A DNA stretch of 64,000 bases. Source: Alopecurus myosuroides (Eukaryota > Streptophyta > Magnoliopsida > Poales > Poaceae). The position numbers and the translations under genes were made by a program. The notes below the pieces were generated by a model, which was not told the DNA's origin, ran no database searches, and was given only the letters and a program-made list of their open reading frames with translations. Below are positions 1-11,772 of this stretch, piece by piece (position 1 is the stretch's first letter; every line of letters starts with the position of its first letter). Location: NCBI GenBank assembly GCA_028641055.1, contig CM054060.1, positions 241,642,833-241,706,832 of the forward strand, written 5' to 3'.

Positions 1-1312
1 AGGGGGGACACCGGATATGTCTTAGAAGTTCATATGAGGGAGCTATCCATAAGGGGAGCCAGAGGGGGGCCACTACAGGCAACACCATGGGGTGGCGCGC
101 CCCCCTTGACTGCGTCGCCTGATGGTGTGGCCACCCTGGCCCACCTTTGGTCGATCCCTTTCGCGTACTTGACCCCTAGGGAACCCTAAGCCCCAGAATA
201 TCATCGAAGAATTATTCGCTGCCGTCTCGAGGCGGCAAACACCAGAGAGAAAAAAGCTCTCCGGCAGGGAGAAATCTGCCGGGGAAATTCCTCTCCGGAG
301 ATGGGATATCATCGCCATCGTCACCGTCATCGCTTCGGGCATCATCAGGATCGTCATCGTCATCATCATCACCACCAGCATCATCACTCTCATCATCCAC
401 CGTCATCCTGCTGTAACAATTAGGGGTCTCTATCGTTGTTTTACATTAGATCTCTCTCCCGGTGTGGATTACTTGTTAGTAGTTGATACCTGTGAGATTT
501 ATCGGTGTTAGCACTTTTTGACCAGATTGTTATTATCCATTATATCACCTCTGATTATGATCCATATGATGTCTTGTGAGTAGTTCGTTTAGTTCTTGAG
601 GACATGGGAGAAGTCGTGATGTTAGTAGTGAAGTTATGTTGAAGTAATATCTCGTGTTTTAGTATTTAAGTTGTCGTGCTATTCTTCTAGTGGTGTCATG
701 TGAACGTCGACTACATGATACTTCACCTTTATTAGCCTAGGAGGATGCATTGTGTATTTGGCTACTAACTGTGGGGTTGCCGGAGTGACAGAAACCTAAA
801 CTTCCGTTAGGGAACCAATGCACGAGGGAGCGTAGAATCCCGGAGTTTTAAGGTTGTGGTTAGATTTATCTTAATTACTTTCTTGTATTTGCGGATGCTT
901 ACGAGGGGTATAATCACAAGTATGTATTAGTCCTAGTTGGGCGGTGCATAAGCATAGGTTCACCCACACAACACTTCACGAACCAATAAATATTAATCAA
1001 CTGTAACGAAGCGAAAGCACTTGATGAAATTCCCATGTGTCCTCGAGAACGTTTGGTAGTCATAAGTAGTACAATCGGCTTGTCCTTTTCTCTCAAAAGG
1101 ATTGGGCCACTCGCTGCAATATTATTTACTACACTTTATTTACTCGCACTTTATTTATATGCTATATCCAAAACAACCAAAAACCAGTTTGCTAGTGTTT
1201 ATAGTGAATCCTCTATCCAACCTGCTTGTCAACACCTCCTGCTCCTCGTTGGGTTTGACACTCTTATTTATCGAAAGTACTACGATACACCACCTATACT
1301 TGTGGGTCATCA
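1..1312 (+). mobile_element. 3' part of an Athila-like Ty3/gypsy LTR (possibly solo)
   Basis: Non-coding sequence with the layout of Triticeae Athila-like LTRs: a GC-rich transcribed-leader-like part (about 60-420), then a longer AT-richer stretch. The last 100 bases (about 1225-1312) match the usual end of this LTR type as I know it, with the words CTCCTCGTTGGGTT and CTATACTTGTGGGTCATCA. The sequence stops at CA (1312) and is followed directly by LINE-like sequence, with no primer-binding site or gag. The left end lies outside the window, so a solo LTR and a truncated element cannot be told apart. Family assignment rests on recognition only. Confidence 0.6.
309..410. repeat. ATC/CAT-rich trinucleotide stretch
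   Basis: An imperfect trinucleotide run built from ATC/TCA/CAT units, interrupted by CGT and CAG triplets, lies inside the LTR leader. It creates artificial His- or Asp-rich open frames on both strands that are not evidence of a gene. Confidence 0.8.
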
Positions 1313-2517
1313 ACTGGGCAAAATCAGGGCAGGCTGGTGTTTTGCCGCCTTACGCTTCTGCCCTATAGAAGACTTGGAGGATCCTTCAGCAGAGAAAAGT
1401 TCCTTCTCGACCGAGTTTCTGCCTCGCCCTCGACCACATCGTCCACGCTCGCGACGTTTACGTCCTTTTTAAGGTGAGGACACCTCCTCTCCTACAACCC
1501 AACTCCCTGTCGTGCCATCACCACGACCCATGCGTTGGCCCGCCACTAAGGAGCCAACATCTGATCCTTGGACCCTAGGGCAGAATGGTCACCACCTGTA
1601 GACGAGGCATTAGTACCAAATCTCGCACCCCCTAACCTCCTCACATCCGGGGCTGACACCCTCCTCAAAGCATAGGGTAGTTCATCTCGTTCAGCCGGAT
1701 TAGAGCATGTCAAGTAGGACTCACCAACGAGCCCACAAGAGAAATAATAGAAAGGAGGATGTTCATACTCAACAACATAGCGTTCTTAAGTTTGGAGCTT
1801 GCTAGAATAAACCGTGAAAAAGCGTCCTAAGAGCTCATGAACCTTAATCTCCACCCTAAATCGCATAAAACCTCCCACACCATCTTCCTAGGGAATCGTA
1901 TTCCACCTTCTTCACTAGGCCAATAGGTTTGGCAATTTCAATCCCCCGTTGCACATTCATCAGCCTGTAGGGCAATGCTAGGATTCTTGCCCAAATCTCT
2001 AAAGGATCAAGCACGACCAGCTGAGGTTGAACATCTGGATCATGCTTCTTCCTCAACACATCATGTTTACCAACCGTCCACGATGAGCCATCCATCACGC
2101 GATCGCGGTCCACTATTGTGCCGAACTCTCCAAGGAACAGATTGGCACCTATGGGATTTAGGATCACCCCTTTCGGATTACCCCATGCCGGCCTTAGTGC
2201 CGACGTTATGGTCTAGGTATGGAGCGTATTCGGGGCCAGAATGATGCCCACGAAATATTCTCCGGATCAACCAAATTCAGATCTGCTGCATCATCAATCA
2301 CCATCGTTGTTGATTCCATAGTCGTCAGCTGGAGCCGTTCCATCATCTTCACCACCTGCTCATCGGTTTTCAACGATCCTATAGGCTCCTCGACTCCCGT
2401 AGCCTTCCCCTAGTTCCCCTTCTCTGACCGCGCCTGGGCCGCAGGGGATGCCCCGCGATCTTCACAGGAACCAATCACTATCTTCTCCCTCGCAGATGCA
2501 TCCACTAATCCCGCCAT
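1313..2517 (-). pseudogene. LINE ORF1 relic (nucleic-acid-binding protein)
   Basis: On the minus strand, translation from the ATG at 2517 downwards gives a broken protein resembling the first ORF of plant L1-type LINEs. At 2167-1856 there is a segment with PLEIWARILALPYRLMN followed by a basic stretch, as in the DUF4283/zinc-knuckle region of these proteins. At about 1740-1660 a knuckle-like piece (CGLVGESYLTCSNPAERDE) follows, and at 1475-1330 a basic tail rich in Lys and Arg. Several frame changes and stops separate the parts. The relic stops abruptly at 1313, where the gypsy LTR begins. Such proteins bind LINE RNA. The relic is on the opposite strand to the LINE at 2780-5744, so it is either a separate insertion or an inverted piece. 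Confidence 0.6.
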
Positions 2518-2764
2518 TGTCGTCGCCGTCCAGATCGCCGCCCTGTCGGACCAAGGGTGGGTAGCACTGCTAGAGAGCCCCTTTATTACCCCGAATATGA
2601 ACGGGAGGAGATGAGTACGATGAGGAACATATGCGGGAGAGGTTGCGGATATAGATTGGGTGGGAGAAATGGAGAAAAGCTATGTAAATTGCAGTCTCAA
2701 TGGAAGTTCTTGTCCTGGAGTCACACGTCGCGAGAACGCCATGGATACCGAGAAAACTGAACAG
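2518..2764 (-). other. Leader-like sequence upstream of the LINE ORF1 relic
   Basis: This stretch lies just upstream of the ORF1-like ATG on the minus strand. It has no credible ORF and could be the LINE 5' UTR. The 5' limit of that LINE cannot be fixed because the next insertion's target duplication starts at 2765. Confidence 0.35.
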
Positions 2765-2779
2765 TCGTGGTTGCCAGAT
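2765..2779. repeat. LINE target-site duplication, left copy
   Basis: The 15-mer TCGTGGTTGCCAGAT is repeated exactly at 5745-5759, immediately after the LINE poly(A). This fixes both ends of the insertion. Confidence 0.95.
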
Positions 2780-5744
2780 CGACTTGCAGAAACTAGGTTA
2801 GATCGAGACATACGACCGGAATGCTAAAGAAGGAGAAAGAGCGTCTTTGTTCCATTATCGATGAGTTAGATCGACTTGCAGAAACTAGGGTGCTATCTTC
2901 GCAAGAGGTTGAACTTAAAAGTCAATCGAAGGCGAAAGTAGCACAAATATTGCAAGAATAGGAACTCAAATGGTATCAGAGATCGAAAGCTCAATTCATT
3001 CTCGAAGGAGATTCGAATACGCGGTATTTCCATAATGTTGCCAATGGCAGACATAGGAAAAAACGGATTCACTGTCTCCATCAGGATGAAGGTCTCATTG
3101 AGGGACAAGAGTATCTCAAGTCCTATATCACAAAGTTCTATAAAGATCTGTTCGGGGCTCCTGAAGTAGGTAATATTACTATGGATGAGATCCGCACAGA
3201 TGATATTCCTCAAGTTTCAATGGAAGAAAACTCTTTTCTTAATGCTCCCTTCTCAGAAGAGTAGATAAAGAAGGCGATATTCCAAATGGAACATAATAAG
3301 GCACCTAGCCCAGATGGTTGTCCGGCGGAGTTCTATCAGCATTTCTGGGAGATCATTAAATATGATCTCATCGAGATGTTTGGTTGCTTACAGAGTGGAC
3401 ATCTGGAGTTATATCGCCTTAATTTTGGGGAAATCATTTTGTTACCTAAGGTTTTGAACGCAGAAAGGATACAACAGTACGACCAATCTGCCTTCTTAAC
3501 GTTAGTTTCAAAATCTTTACGAAAGTTGCCACTATTAGGCTAAATTCAGTGGCAGACCATGTGGTAAAGCCTACACAGACTGCATTTATGCATGGTAGGA
3601 ATATCCTAGATGAGGTCGTGACTTTACACGAAACCGTACATGAGTTGCACTCGAAAAAGCTTAATGGGGTAATCCTTAAAATAGACTTTGAAAAGTCCTA
3701 TGATAAAGTGAATTGGGAGTTTCTCCAACAGACTCTGAGAATGAAAGGATTTTCAGAAGAGTGGTGCTCCCTAGGTCTCAACTTTGTAGTTGGAGGTAGC
3801 GTGGCTATCAAAGTCAATGATGATGTTGGCCGATACTTACAAACTAAGAAAGGCTTGAGACAAGGTGATCCGCTATCGCCCGTATTGTTTAATATTGTGG
3901 CTGATATGTTAGCAATCATGATTGACCGAGCCAAGGAAAATGGCCTAATTGAGGGAGTAATTCCACATCTTGTCGATGGGGGATTGTCTATCCTTCAATA
4001 TGCAGATGATACAATTCTATTTATGGAACACGATTTGGAGAAAGCGGCGAATCTGAAATTAATTCTTTCAGTATTCGAGCAACTATCCGGATTAAAAATT
4101 AACTTCCATAAAAGTGAATTGTTTTGCTTTGGTGAGGCCCATGTTGCAGTTGCCTAGTATGCCGAGCTATTCGGTTGTGAGCAAGGTCAGTTTCCTATTA
4201 AGTATTTGGGAATATCAATACATTACAGGAGATTGACTAATGCAGAATGGGGTCAAGTCGAAGAGCGTCTACAGAAAAGGCTTGTTAGCTGGAAAGGAAA
4301 ATTGTTATCACTTGGTGGACGATTGGTACTCACTAATTCAGTCCTATCTAATATGGTACTGTATATGATATCATTCTTCTAGTTACCTAAAGGAGTGTTA
4401 AAAAAATTGGATTATTTCCGATCAAGATTCTTTTGGCAGGGTGACAACGAGAAAAAGAAATATCGATTGGCCAGATGGGATGTAGTTTGTCGTCCACGAG
4501 ATCAGGGGGACTCGGTATTCATGACCTACAAGTCAAGAATTCAGCCCTACTTGGTAAATGGATGTTCAAACTACTAACCGAAGATGGTGTATGACAAACC
4601 CTCCTGAAACGTAAATACATAGGTTCGAAAGCAGTATCACAGGTTATGTGGAAACCTGGCGATTCACACTTTTGGGCTGGACTTATGGCGAACAAAAATA
4701 AGTTTTTTCGCTATGGGGTATTTAAGATTAAGGATGGATCGCAGATACGGTTCTGGGAGGAAAAGTGGCTAGGCAATACCACACTCAGAGAACAGTATCC
4801 GGCTTTGTACACGATAGCGCGACATAAGGACGATACGCTGTCTACGGTCATGCAAACATCACCTCCTAATGTTACGTTCAGACGAGATTTAATCAGGCCT
4901 CGACTTATGTCTTGGCAGAACTTGGTTGATAGATTAACTATGGTTACTCTTACACCAGGCGCTAATGAGTTCCGTTGGAAGATCACTAAGAATGGACTGT
5001 TCACGGTGGACTCCATGTATAGGGTTCTGATCCAATCGGACATGCCAGTCGATATCTTAAAAAATGTATGGCGTATGAAAGTACCGCTGAAGATTAAAAT
5101 CTTCGCGTGGTACCTTCGTAAGGGGGTCATACTTACAAAGCATAATCTTGTCAAACGTAATTGGCATGGGAGCTCTAAGTGTGTTTCTTGTTCTCACGAT
5201 GAGACAATTAAACACTTATTCTTTGAGTGCACATTTGCGCGTTCTATATTGTTCGCTCTCCAAATGGCTTCGAATCTTTATCAACCTACTTTCATTGCGA
5301 ACATATTTGGCAACTGGTTAAATGGGGTTGATAAACGTTTTAAGACTATTATTAGGTAGTAGCGCTTGCCGTTATTTGGTCGCTCTGGCTATGTAGAAAC
5401 GACAAGATTTTCAATGATAATTTTTTTTCTCGTATGCAGGATCTATTCAGGAGCACAGGTATTCTCCGTTCATGCTCCACATTACAGCGAGGGGAGTTAC
5501 GAGGCCTTTTTACGGAGACATGTGCACGACTGGAGCAGGTGGCGAGGGATATTTTTATCCCACATGGATGGCCGCTTGATCTACGGATAGCGGCTCCATA
5601 GCATCGACAGTCTACATCAGATGTTTTGTAGTATTGTCGCCATGTTTATTTTCAGTTTCGGATTTTGGCTGTGTGCATTTCACGATGCAGAGGCCGGGTG
5701 TAATGCTTGATTTTTGAGTAATAAAGCTCTTTATCAAAAAAAAA
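2780..5744 (+). mobile_element. 5'-truncated L1-type LINE
   Basis: A non-LTR retrotransposon of about 2.97 kb, flanked by a perfect 15-bp duplication. It ends in AATAAA-like sequence (about 5720) and nine A residues (5736-5744). The 5' part, including ORF1 and the endonuclease of ORF2, is missing, the usual outcome of incomplete target-primed reverse transcription. Its first ~20 bases (GACTTGCAGAAACTAGG) recur about 93 bp further in (2873-2889), suggesting a template jump at the 5' end. The target was sequence next to an opposite-strand LINE relic. Confidence 0.93.
2821..5601 (+). pseudogene. LINE ORF2 relic: reverse transcriptase and zinc-binding C-terminus
   Basis: The translation follows the order seen in plant L1 ORF2. 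First is a charged linker with DSNTRYFHNVANGR (about 3010-3050), then NKAPSPDG (3298-3320), which opens the RT domain. IDFEKSYDKVNWEFL (about 3680-3725), GLRQGDPLSPVLFN (about 3852-3895) and the catalytic YADD (3999-4010) follow. RT thumb-like sequence runs to about 4400, then the C-terminal zf-RVT region (about 5060-5250) with CVSCSHDETIKHLFFEC. The enzyme would copy LINE RNA at a nicked target. It is dead: in-frame stops occur at 2962 and 3262 and near 4380, with several frameshifts (for example about 3540 and 5355). The endonuclease is absent because of the 5' truncation. The final frame ends at about 5601. Confidence 0.88.
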
Positions 5745-5759
5745 TCGTGGTTGCCAGAT
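5745..5759. repeat. LINE target-site duplication, right copy
   Basis: Exact copy of 2765-2779, directly after the poly(A) run. Confidence 0.95.
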
Positions 5760-5857
5760 GTGTTTTGTTACTTGGACAATCTGATGGCAGAAAGGAAACA
5801 TCAGATGCATGTGTTGTACGCACGTGAATTACGACATTAGCATATCTAATATGTAAA

Positions 5858-6062
5858 GAGAGAATTCCAATTTACCCCCTTAATTTTGTCTAATTTGTCT
5901 CAAGGTTTAATTTAGGATGCTCAACTCTCATTTGGCATTTGGTTCAAGTTTCACCCCTTAACTCTAAAAGCTGAGTCCCAAATACACCCATTTCACCATT
6001 TGACAAATTCAACTCAAGGAGTTATGTACACGAAATGGTATATTTTTGTTTAAGATGTATAT
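5858..6062. repeat. Left arm of a foldback/MITE-like element
   Basis: This arm (about 5858-6040) is an imperfect inverted copy of 40050-40198. Shared words in opposite orientation include CTCAACTCTCATTTGG, AACTCTAAAAG, and AATACACCC followed by TTTCACCA. The two arms became separated when the chromovirus inserted at 6063. Together they would form an element of roughly 370 bp with arms of about 150 bp and a short loop. There is no coding capacity. The outer ends and a target duplication were not resolved. The flank 5760-5857 shows nothing recognisable. Confidence 0.6.
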
Positions 6063-6953
6063 TGTAACATCCCAAGTATGAAAAATAGCCATTAGAATGT
6101 TTGCTCTCTGTTATTTTATGTTTTGCATCATGACATCATGTTCATTGCATTTGTTTTGCTTTGTTTTCCAATTGTTTTCCTCTGTTTTCTTTTGTTTTCA
6201 CTTGTTTTCTATTTGAATTGCAAACCAAATTTTAAACCTTTTGTTTCATACTTGTGATGTTACAATTTTCCAAAATGATATTTCAAATCAAAACATTCAA
6301 TTGTTTCCATTAAAGTTGTGATTTCAAAACTGTTGATTTGTTTCTAACAAAAATTCATCTAATACCAAACCATTTTCAAATTCAATTATATTTCCAAAAC
6401 AACAACCCTTTTGAAATTTATGAAAATTGCAAAACAAATCAATCTTTTGTTTCCATTAAACTAAGGTTCAAACTATTTAAATTATTGCTTTCAATATTTC
6501 AACTAATAGCAAATTCACCTAAATTCAATCCATTTACCAAACATCAAATAATTTGGAATCTTTTGTAAAACAAAAGTTGGCAATTGTTGTTGTTACCCTA
6601 AATAACCTATAACCAAATTTTCCTAATTTTCCTAACCCTAAACCCTAGCCTTTTTCTTCCTTTTCAAATCAGCAAAAAAAAAACAATCAGAAACAAAAAA
6701 TAAAAAGAAGCAAAGGAGAGAGGGGCAGGCCAGCCAGGCCCAGCCCAACTCCCCCTCAGGCCCATACCCCTTCGAGGTCATCTTCCACCTCTCGTACGGC
6801 TCAACATCCAGGGTGCGCACGTTGCAGAGGAGGAGCAGCGAACGGCTGCAGCTCTCCCCCTCCCCCTATAAGCCCTAGGGCTCCTTCCCTAACCCTCCTT
6901 CTCCCTCTCCCCGCCTCCATTTCTCCTTCCCACCTCCATCTCTCTTCTCTCCT
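6063..6953 (+). repeat. 5' LTR of the outer chromovirus, left piece
   Basis: Starts TGTAACATCCCAAGTATGAA. A T-rich upstream part is followed by a GC-rich promoter-proximal part. A TATA-like TATAAG lies at 6867-6872. The LTR is cut at 6953 by the Tat-like element and resumes at 30997. The last five bases (CTCCT, 6949-6953) are the first copy of that insertion's target duplication. Confidence 0.93.
6867..6872 (+). promoter_or_regulatory. TATA-like box of the outer 5' LTR
   Basis: TATAAG in a C-rich context is conserved at 36279-36284 in the 3' LTR. It lies about 80 bp before the insertion site of the Tat-like element, so that insertion falls just downstream of the likely transcription start. 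Confidence 0.45.
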
Positions 6954-7429
6954 TGTCGTGGGATAATCACGGCAGACGTTACCGGGGGTAACTGATCTTG
7001 GGGCAAGGCGACACAGGCGTTTGGGAGAGGGTTTAGCTCAGAGGAAAACATGATAGTACTCGATCTGGTAGCCGGCAATCAAGTCGCTGAGTCTCCGATC
7101 TCGATATATTAACTCAACTCTCGTGTTACACTGGATGCTCGATATCAGGTGATATTGCTAGAACTCTTGGATCTCTCTCAACTAACCTTGGAGGCCGGTT
7201 TATAAAGCACCCGAACCTCCTGGCTTGCCCTCCAAGGCGCATCCTGAATCCTACCCGGACACTGCGTATAAAACCTTAACTTTCCTTACCGTAACCCACA
7301 ATCCGGGTTACGAGGCCTACAATCTTGGGCCTTCTAGAAGTTATGTTATCCTTAGCCGGATCTTGCGCAGCGTCCTTTGGGCCGAATTACACCTTGGAGT
7401 TGGCCTACCGGGTTATCATCCCTCCATCA
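6954..7429 (-). repeat. 3' LTR of the Tat-like element
   Basis: On the plus strand it runs from TGTCGTGGGATAATCACGG to CCCTCCATCA, 476 bp. It has five substitutions relative to 30516-30991 and no indels. On the minus strand the bases just before it end in CTGGGGACTAC, a weak polypurine tract. Confidence 0.95.
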
Positions 7430-7818
7430 GTAGTCCCCAGAATAGCTTGGGCTTCACAGGATCCTCTTTCAAGCGCACGCTATTCCCTGCAAAATTATCA
7501 AACTTACAAGTTCAATGGAGGCCGGGTTAACTAGCTTTGATAAATAGCTAGGCCTAACTCCACGGTGGCCATATAGTAACCCGGCTTTCTCCAAGTCTTT
7601 ACTTATCTTCCCGGGTTAACACCCTGATAAGAATCTTAAGGATCCGGCTAACTTTACTCGATAATTGACCCTGATGTTGCGGAGAAGATCTCCTTCTTAT
7701 TTCCGTCCGGATATCCCGCTCAGCACCCAAAGCACACCCCACAGAATCCAGGCAAATAGCCGTTAACCCGAAATTTCCGGCTGCCACCCGTTGGGCTAGG
7801 TTTATCCACCCACACCCT
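7430..7818 (+). promoter_or_regulatory. Probable promoter region of the antisense gene
   Basis: Non-coding stretch between the LTR and a TATA box. It contains several CCGGGTTA/CCGGCT words and no credible ORF. Its promoter role is inferred from the TATA box, 5' intron and ATG that follow in order. Confidence 0.45.
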
Positions 7819-7826
7819 TATAAATA
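7819..7826 (+). promoter_or_regulatory. TATA box of the antisense gene
   Basis: TATAAATA in the context CACACCCTTATAAATAAG, about 800 bp upstream of the predicted ATG at 8624 and about 270 bp upstream of a 5' UTR intron. Transcription would start around 7850 on the plus strand, opposite to the element's genomic RNA. Confidence 0.6.
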
Positions 7827-8092
7827 AGTGCTTAGAGGTAAACCTAACCACGACGGCTCATTTCCCCCTTTCCTCTTTCTCTTCGCCTCCACACCCAAAC
7901 TCACAGAACATCATCACGGAGACTTCACGTGTGTCACCAGAGACAATCTGCCGCCGGCTGCGCTCCGCCACGGTTCGCCCCGCGCCACCGCCAAGATCCG
8001 CCGCCGCGCCCCCGACCTGCCCGCCGGGAATCCAAAAGGGGCATCAAGCTTGTGCTATTTGCCTCCGTCGGGCTTCACTTCGATCTCCTCCA

Positions 8093-8614
8093 GTAAGTCT
8101 CTCATATCCATTAACTTGTGCTTGCAATTTCTCGATTTACTTCAGATTAGATCTAAGTCAACCCGTCGGTCATTTTTCTGGTCACGCCGAATTAGGTCGC
8201 TCGAATTCATTCTAACTCATCCAACGGATTGAATATAGACTTCACTTTACTCCCCTACTGCCCATAGTCACTAATTTCACCACAAATCTAGAAATGGAAT
8301 CTCCAATCTAGGCTCGGGCCGCCCAAAATTTCCGCGCTTAACGTTGACACCCGGAAAATTCTCTTCTTCCGGCTCTTTTGTTTGCAGTAGATACAGAGGT
8401 AACCATCCGTCTTCCCCAAACACCTTTCAACACGTAAACCCTTCATAGTTTTTGTAACGATATTTGATACCCGGATAACTTGTAACCTTGCTCCATACAA
8501 TGATACTCGGATAACTCTTCGCTTCCATGTTTTCTTGATATCCCTCGCCAATATTCAGATGACTCATGGTTTCCGAGTCTTATTTCTTGTACCCTTCTAT
8601 CTTGTGCTTTGCAG
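8093..8614 (+). other. Predicted 5' UTR intron of the antisense gene
   Basis: The donor is CTCCA|GTAAGT at 8093. The acceptor is a T/C-rich tract ending TTGTGCTTTGCAG at 8614. The ATG lies nine bases after the acceptor. The intron would be 522 bp, leaving a 5' leader exon of roughly 240 bp. Confidence 0.6.
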
Positions 8615-8623
8615 GTTAATCCC

Positions 8624-8666
8624 ATGGCTCCCAAGAAGCAGGGGAAACAGTCAGCCAAGACCAAGA
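8624..8666 (+). CDS. First coding exon (5' piece) of the antisense Transposase_28-like gene
   Basis: The ATG at 8624 opens a short lysine-rich N-terminus (MAPKKQGKQ). The frame runs 43 nt to 8666, where the younger chromovirus is inserted, and resumes at 22645 after the second copy of the CAAGA duplication. Discounting the insert and one duplication copy, the phase continues without change into the long frame at 22645. The start is favoured because it directly follows the 5' UTR intron acceptor and because the frame matches downstream. Confidence 0.65.
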
Positions 8667-10424
8667 TGTCGCACCCGGACTTCTAGAGGATACTCGCAGT
8701 TCCGTTGAACAGTAGTGGATTGGATTACGGGGCTTACCGGCACCCGCGTCCTCTTACGAGTAGGCCAACACACGTAGGTGTGAGAACCAACCCCTATCTG
8801 TTCAGCGTCTATGTAAACCATCTCATAGAAATCAGGATACTACCATTGACGTACTTCATACCATACAAACATGGTACGTCAACGGCGTTGAACAAAATGA
8901 TAGCACAACATATCTCTAAGACACAAAAGATGGAAATAAGTTGCAACTAGCTCTCACTAGAGCAGAGATAGCAAATACAATCATCCAGAGGACACATGTC
9001 CCAACATAACATCATTACATCACATCGGAAGCATTCAACATGGTCTGAGTACAGACAAGATCCCAATAGGCTTAAGAAGCCGGAAACGAAAAGACGGAGC
9101 CCATCCACGAAGTCTCGGATCCTGCCCGGGTCCGCTATCTACTCGTCAGCAGCCTCGTCGTACTCCACGTAGTAGCCACCATGGAGATCCTCGGAAACGT
9201 CGTCTGCGGAAACCACAACCCCAAAGGGGTCAATACATAAACGTACTGGCAAGCAAGACTCACAGTTCACCAAAGTGTAACCCGTCAACACCAAGCACAG
9301 ATGCTTTGGGTTCAACGGAAGAAAGGGATGATATAAAAGATGCGGCAGCTGGCTGCACTAACCAACTACAGAACATACTACAACTTCCGGCTATCGGAAA
9401 GGAGATAAGATAGCGTATCGTAACCAACTACAACTAACTCCAAACAAACCCATCCTGGATCTCGCCCCTTATCCAAAGAAGCAATCCGAGGATAACTCAC
9501 ACAGTTGGATTAATGATGGTTCAAGTTATTGCGTCAATAAACCTATTACTAGTCAAGTTATTATAGTTAGGTGTAAGTTGTCTGAGTACTTGTTAGCCAG
9601 TACTTTCACCAAGTCGTCACATAACCGCGGACAACACGGCTTCTCGAGAAGATTCATCCCTGCAGGGTGTGCTCCAGTACCCGTACACACTCAAGCCACC
9701 AACTAAAACTCAGGTTGGCTTGACACGACTCGAACCATCTCTACAGCCTGTCCTAGGAGCCACGGAGCTATAAGGTCCCAGCCACGCAGCCGAATACTCA
9801 GTGCAAGTGTGCAAAACTCCCGCAGGACGCAACACCCCGGCAATACAGGCCTCGCCCTATATGTGTGCGTCATCATCATCATCAGTAACCATGGGAGCGA
9901 CCCATTTATGCGTATGAGCCAAATGGAACACCCGAACTAAGTGTGGCTCTTCGGACAAACTGCGGATCAAATCAAAGCCGAGGGGGGTTCCATACCACCA
10001 CCCGGATGCGGTGAGCACGCTCATCATGGATCAGTAGACAAGGCCCTTTTCCTAATTAGGGTCGACACTAGCAGGCCTCAAAAACCACGCCGGGCATCCT
10101 GCCGGTGCCTTATCATCAAATTATTATTACCCAAGCATTAACAGGTTAATTGTTTAACATCGAGCCCCAGAGCATAATAAATATGATAACCGAAGGTAAC
10201 TGACAACAGACTCGAGCAACAACAACCCTAAGCATGCTAGTAAGACACGGGCTCAAACAACGGGGTTATAGGAGTGGAGGTGAGGCAATATCAGGGTTCA
10301 GGGTATCATGTGGTAGGTTCGTAACAGAAGCAACGATACATACGGCTAGCAGAAAATAGACAACGGAAAGTATCGGTAACCAATTTTGAAAGGAACACAG
10401 TGGTTCATGCGAGTGATAACTTGC

Positions 10425-10502
10425 CTGCAAACTCAGCAGCCTGGTACTGAGCTAAAACCTCTGAAGGGGTGTCGCAAAGATCGTCGGTCTCAACGTCGTC
10501 GT
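10425..10502 (-). other. Exon-like 78-bp segment inside the LTR (left copy)
   Basis: On the minus strand the segment follows CGGATAG (acceptor-like) and precedes GCAAGT (GC-type donor). It has one open frame, containing LAQYQAAEFA after an acidic start. The same segment, with the same borders and length, occurs at 19910-19987 and, on the plus strand, in the outer element at 32808-32885 and 38194-38271. Function unknown. Confidence 0.4.
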
Positions 10503-11718
10503 CTATCCGAGAAGAAGCAAACAAACAACGCAGAGAGACAAACAATCAATAACATGGTATAATGCACAATCATGGGATGATGCATGACCATCTAATTGAT
10601 GCATAAAAAATAAACTAGTTGACATGGTAATAATATTAAATGGACCCCTATGCAATTGGGGTTGCATATGGAAAGCCCATGCATTTAGGTTGAAATAATT
10701 GTTTTACAACTAATCAACAGGTGAAAGTGGATTAGCATGATGCATGGATGATGAAAACAGAAAAATAACAACAATAGAAACAAGTTGAAATAAGGTTTAA
10801 CAAATTTGGAATTTTATTTATTAAGTTATGGAATTTTGGTTACTTAAAGGTGTCACACAAGCATTTGGTTGTTTTCATCAGGTTAAATTGTTCAAAACAG
10901 TAAACAAATTTTATATTTGGGTAGAGCATTTAATTTTAATTGGAAAACATATTTTATTTGTTGAAATTGGAATTAAAATGAATTAGTTATTAATTTGACA
11001 ATTTTAAATGCATTAAATAAGAAACAGTTGTTTTCAGCAATTTAAATTATTCAAAACAGCAAACAAAGTTGATATTTGCAAAGTTCATGAAAAATGGGAT
11101 GGAAAACATATTTTACATGTTGGGATTGGATTTGAATTTTGCAATTTAAAAGGGTTTAAGTAAAGCATTGAATTATTGAACCATTTTTAATTAGGGAAAA
11201 CAATAAACAAATTGCATTGAAAAGGTTGAAAACATGTAGCAAATGTTTCATTGAGAGCTATTAAACATAATTTTTGGGTTATTATTGAATTTATTATGCA
11301 ATTTTCCATAAATAGTCTTATTCTGCCCTTTTTAGTAAACAGAGGAAAACATGTTCAAAATTAATTCAATTGTGCCCAAATAAAATACCAATGTGTAGAG
11401 TTTGTTAAGACAAATTTTTAGAGCCCAATTTTGCTTAAATTGGATGAGTAGAACTAAAGTTATGAAATTCCAAAGTTTCCACTTTTTATTGCATTTTCAG
11501 TAATTAATTATTTAGTGCAAAAATTGTTACAGAAATATGTTGCAATTTTGTTACTAGTAGAAAGAGCACAAAAATTTGAATCCACATAAACTTGAATCAC
11601 TCAATTTGGAGCAAGATTCAATTTTTAATGGGTTTTTGAATTAATGGCTCAGATATGGGTTTCTGAGATTTCGGGCAGAAAGGAAAAAAAAACAGGAAAT
11701 AAAAGGGTGGGGGCTTGG

Positions 11719-11772
11719 GGAATCGAACCCAGGACCCAGGGTGTGCGCGCAAGGGGTTTAACCAGTGCGCTA
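11719..11772 (-). other. tRNA-like module 1 in the LTR (left copy)
   Basis: In element sense, TAGCGCACTGG (11772-11762) fits the Pol III A-box pattern. After 32 nt, GGTTCGATTCC (11729-11719) fits the B box exactly. Surrounding bases give a D-arm-like and a T-arm-like order, but pairing is poor and no functional tRNA is claimed. The same module is at 21227-21280. Confidence 0.55.

Noticed and set aside
73..406. His/Asp/Met-rich open frames
   Set aside because: Produced by an ATC/CAT trinucleotide run in an LTR, with low complexity on both strands.
1035..1472. 145-codon plus-strand frame
   Set aside because: Spans the junction of the LTR end (1312) with opposite-strand LINE sequence, so it is chimeric and accidental.
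11719..11772. Functional tRNA gene
   Set aside because: A and B boxes are present, but stems do not pair well and no proper anticodon arm or acceptor stem can be drawn, so only a tRNA-like module is reported.
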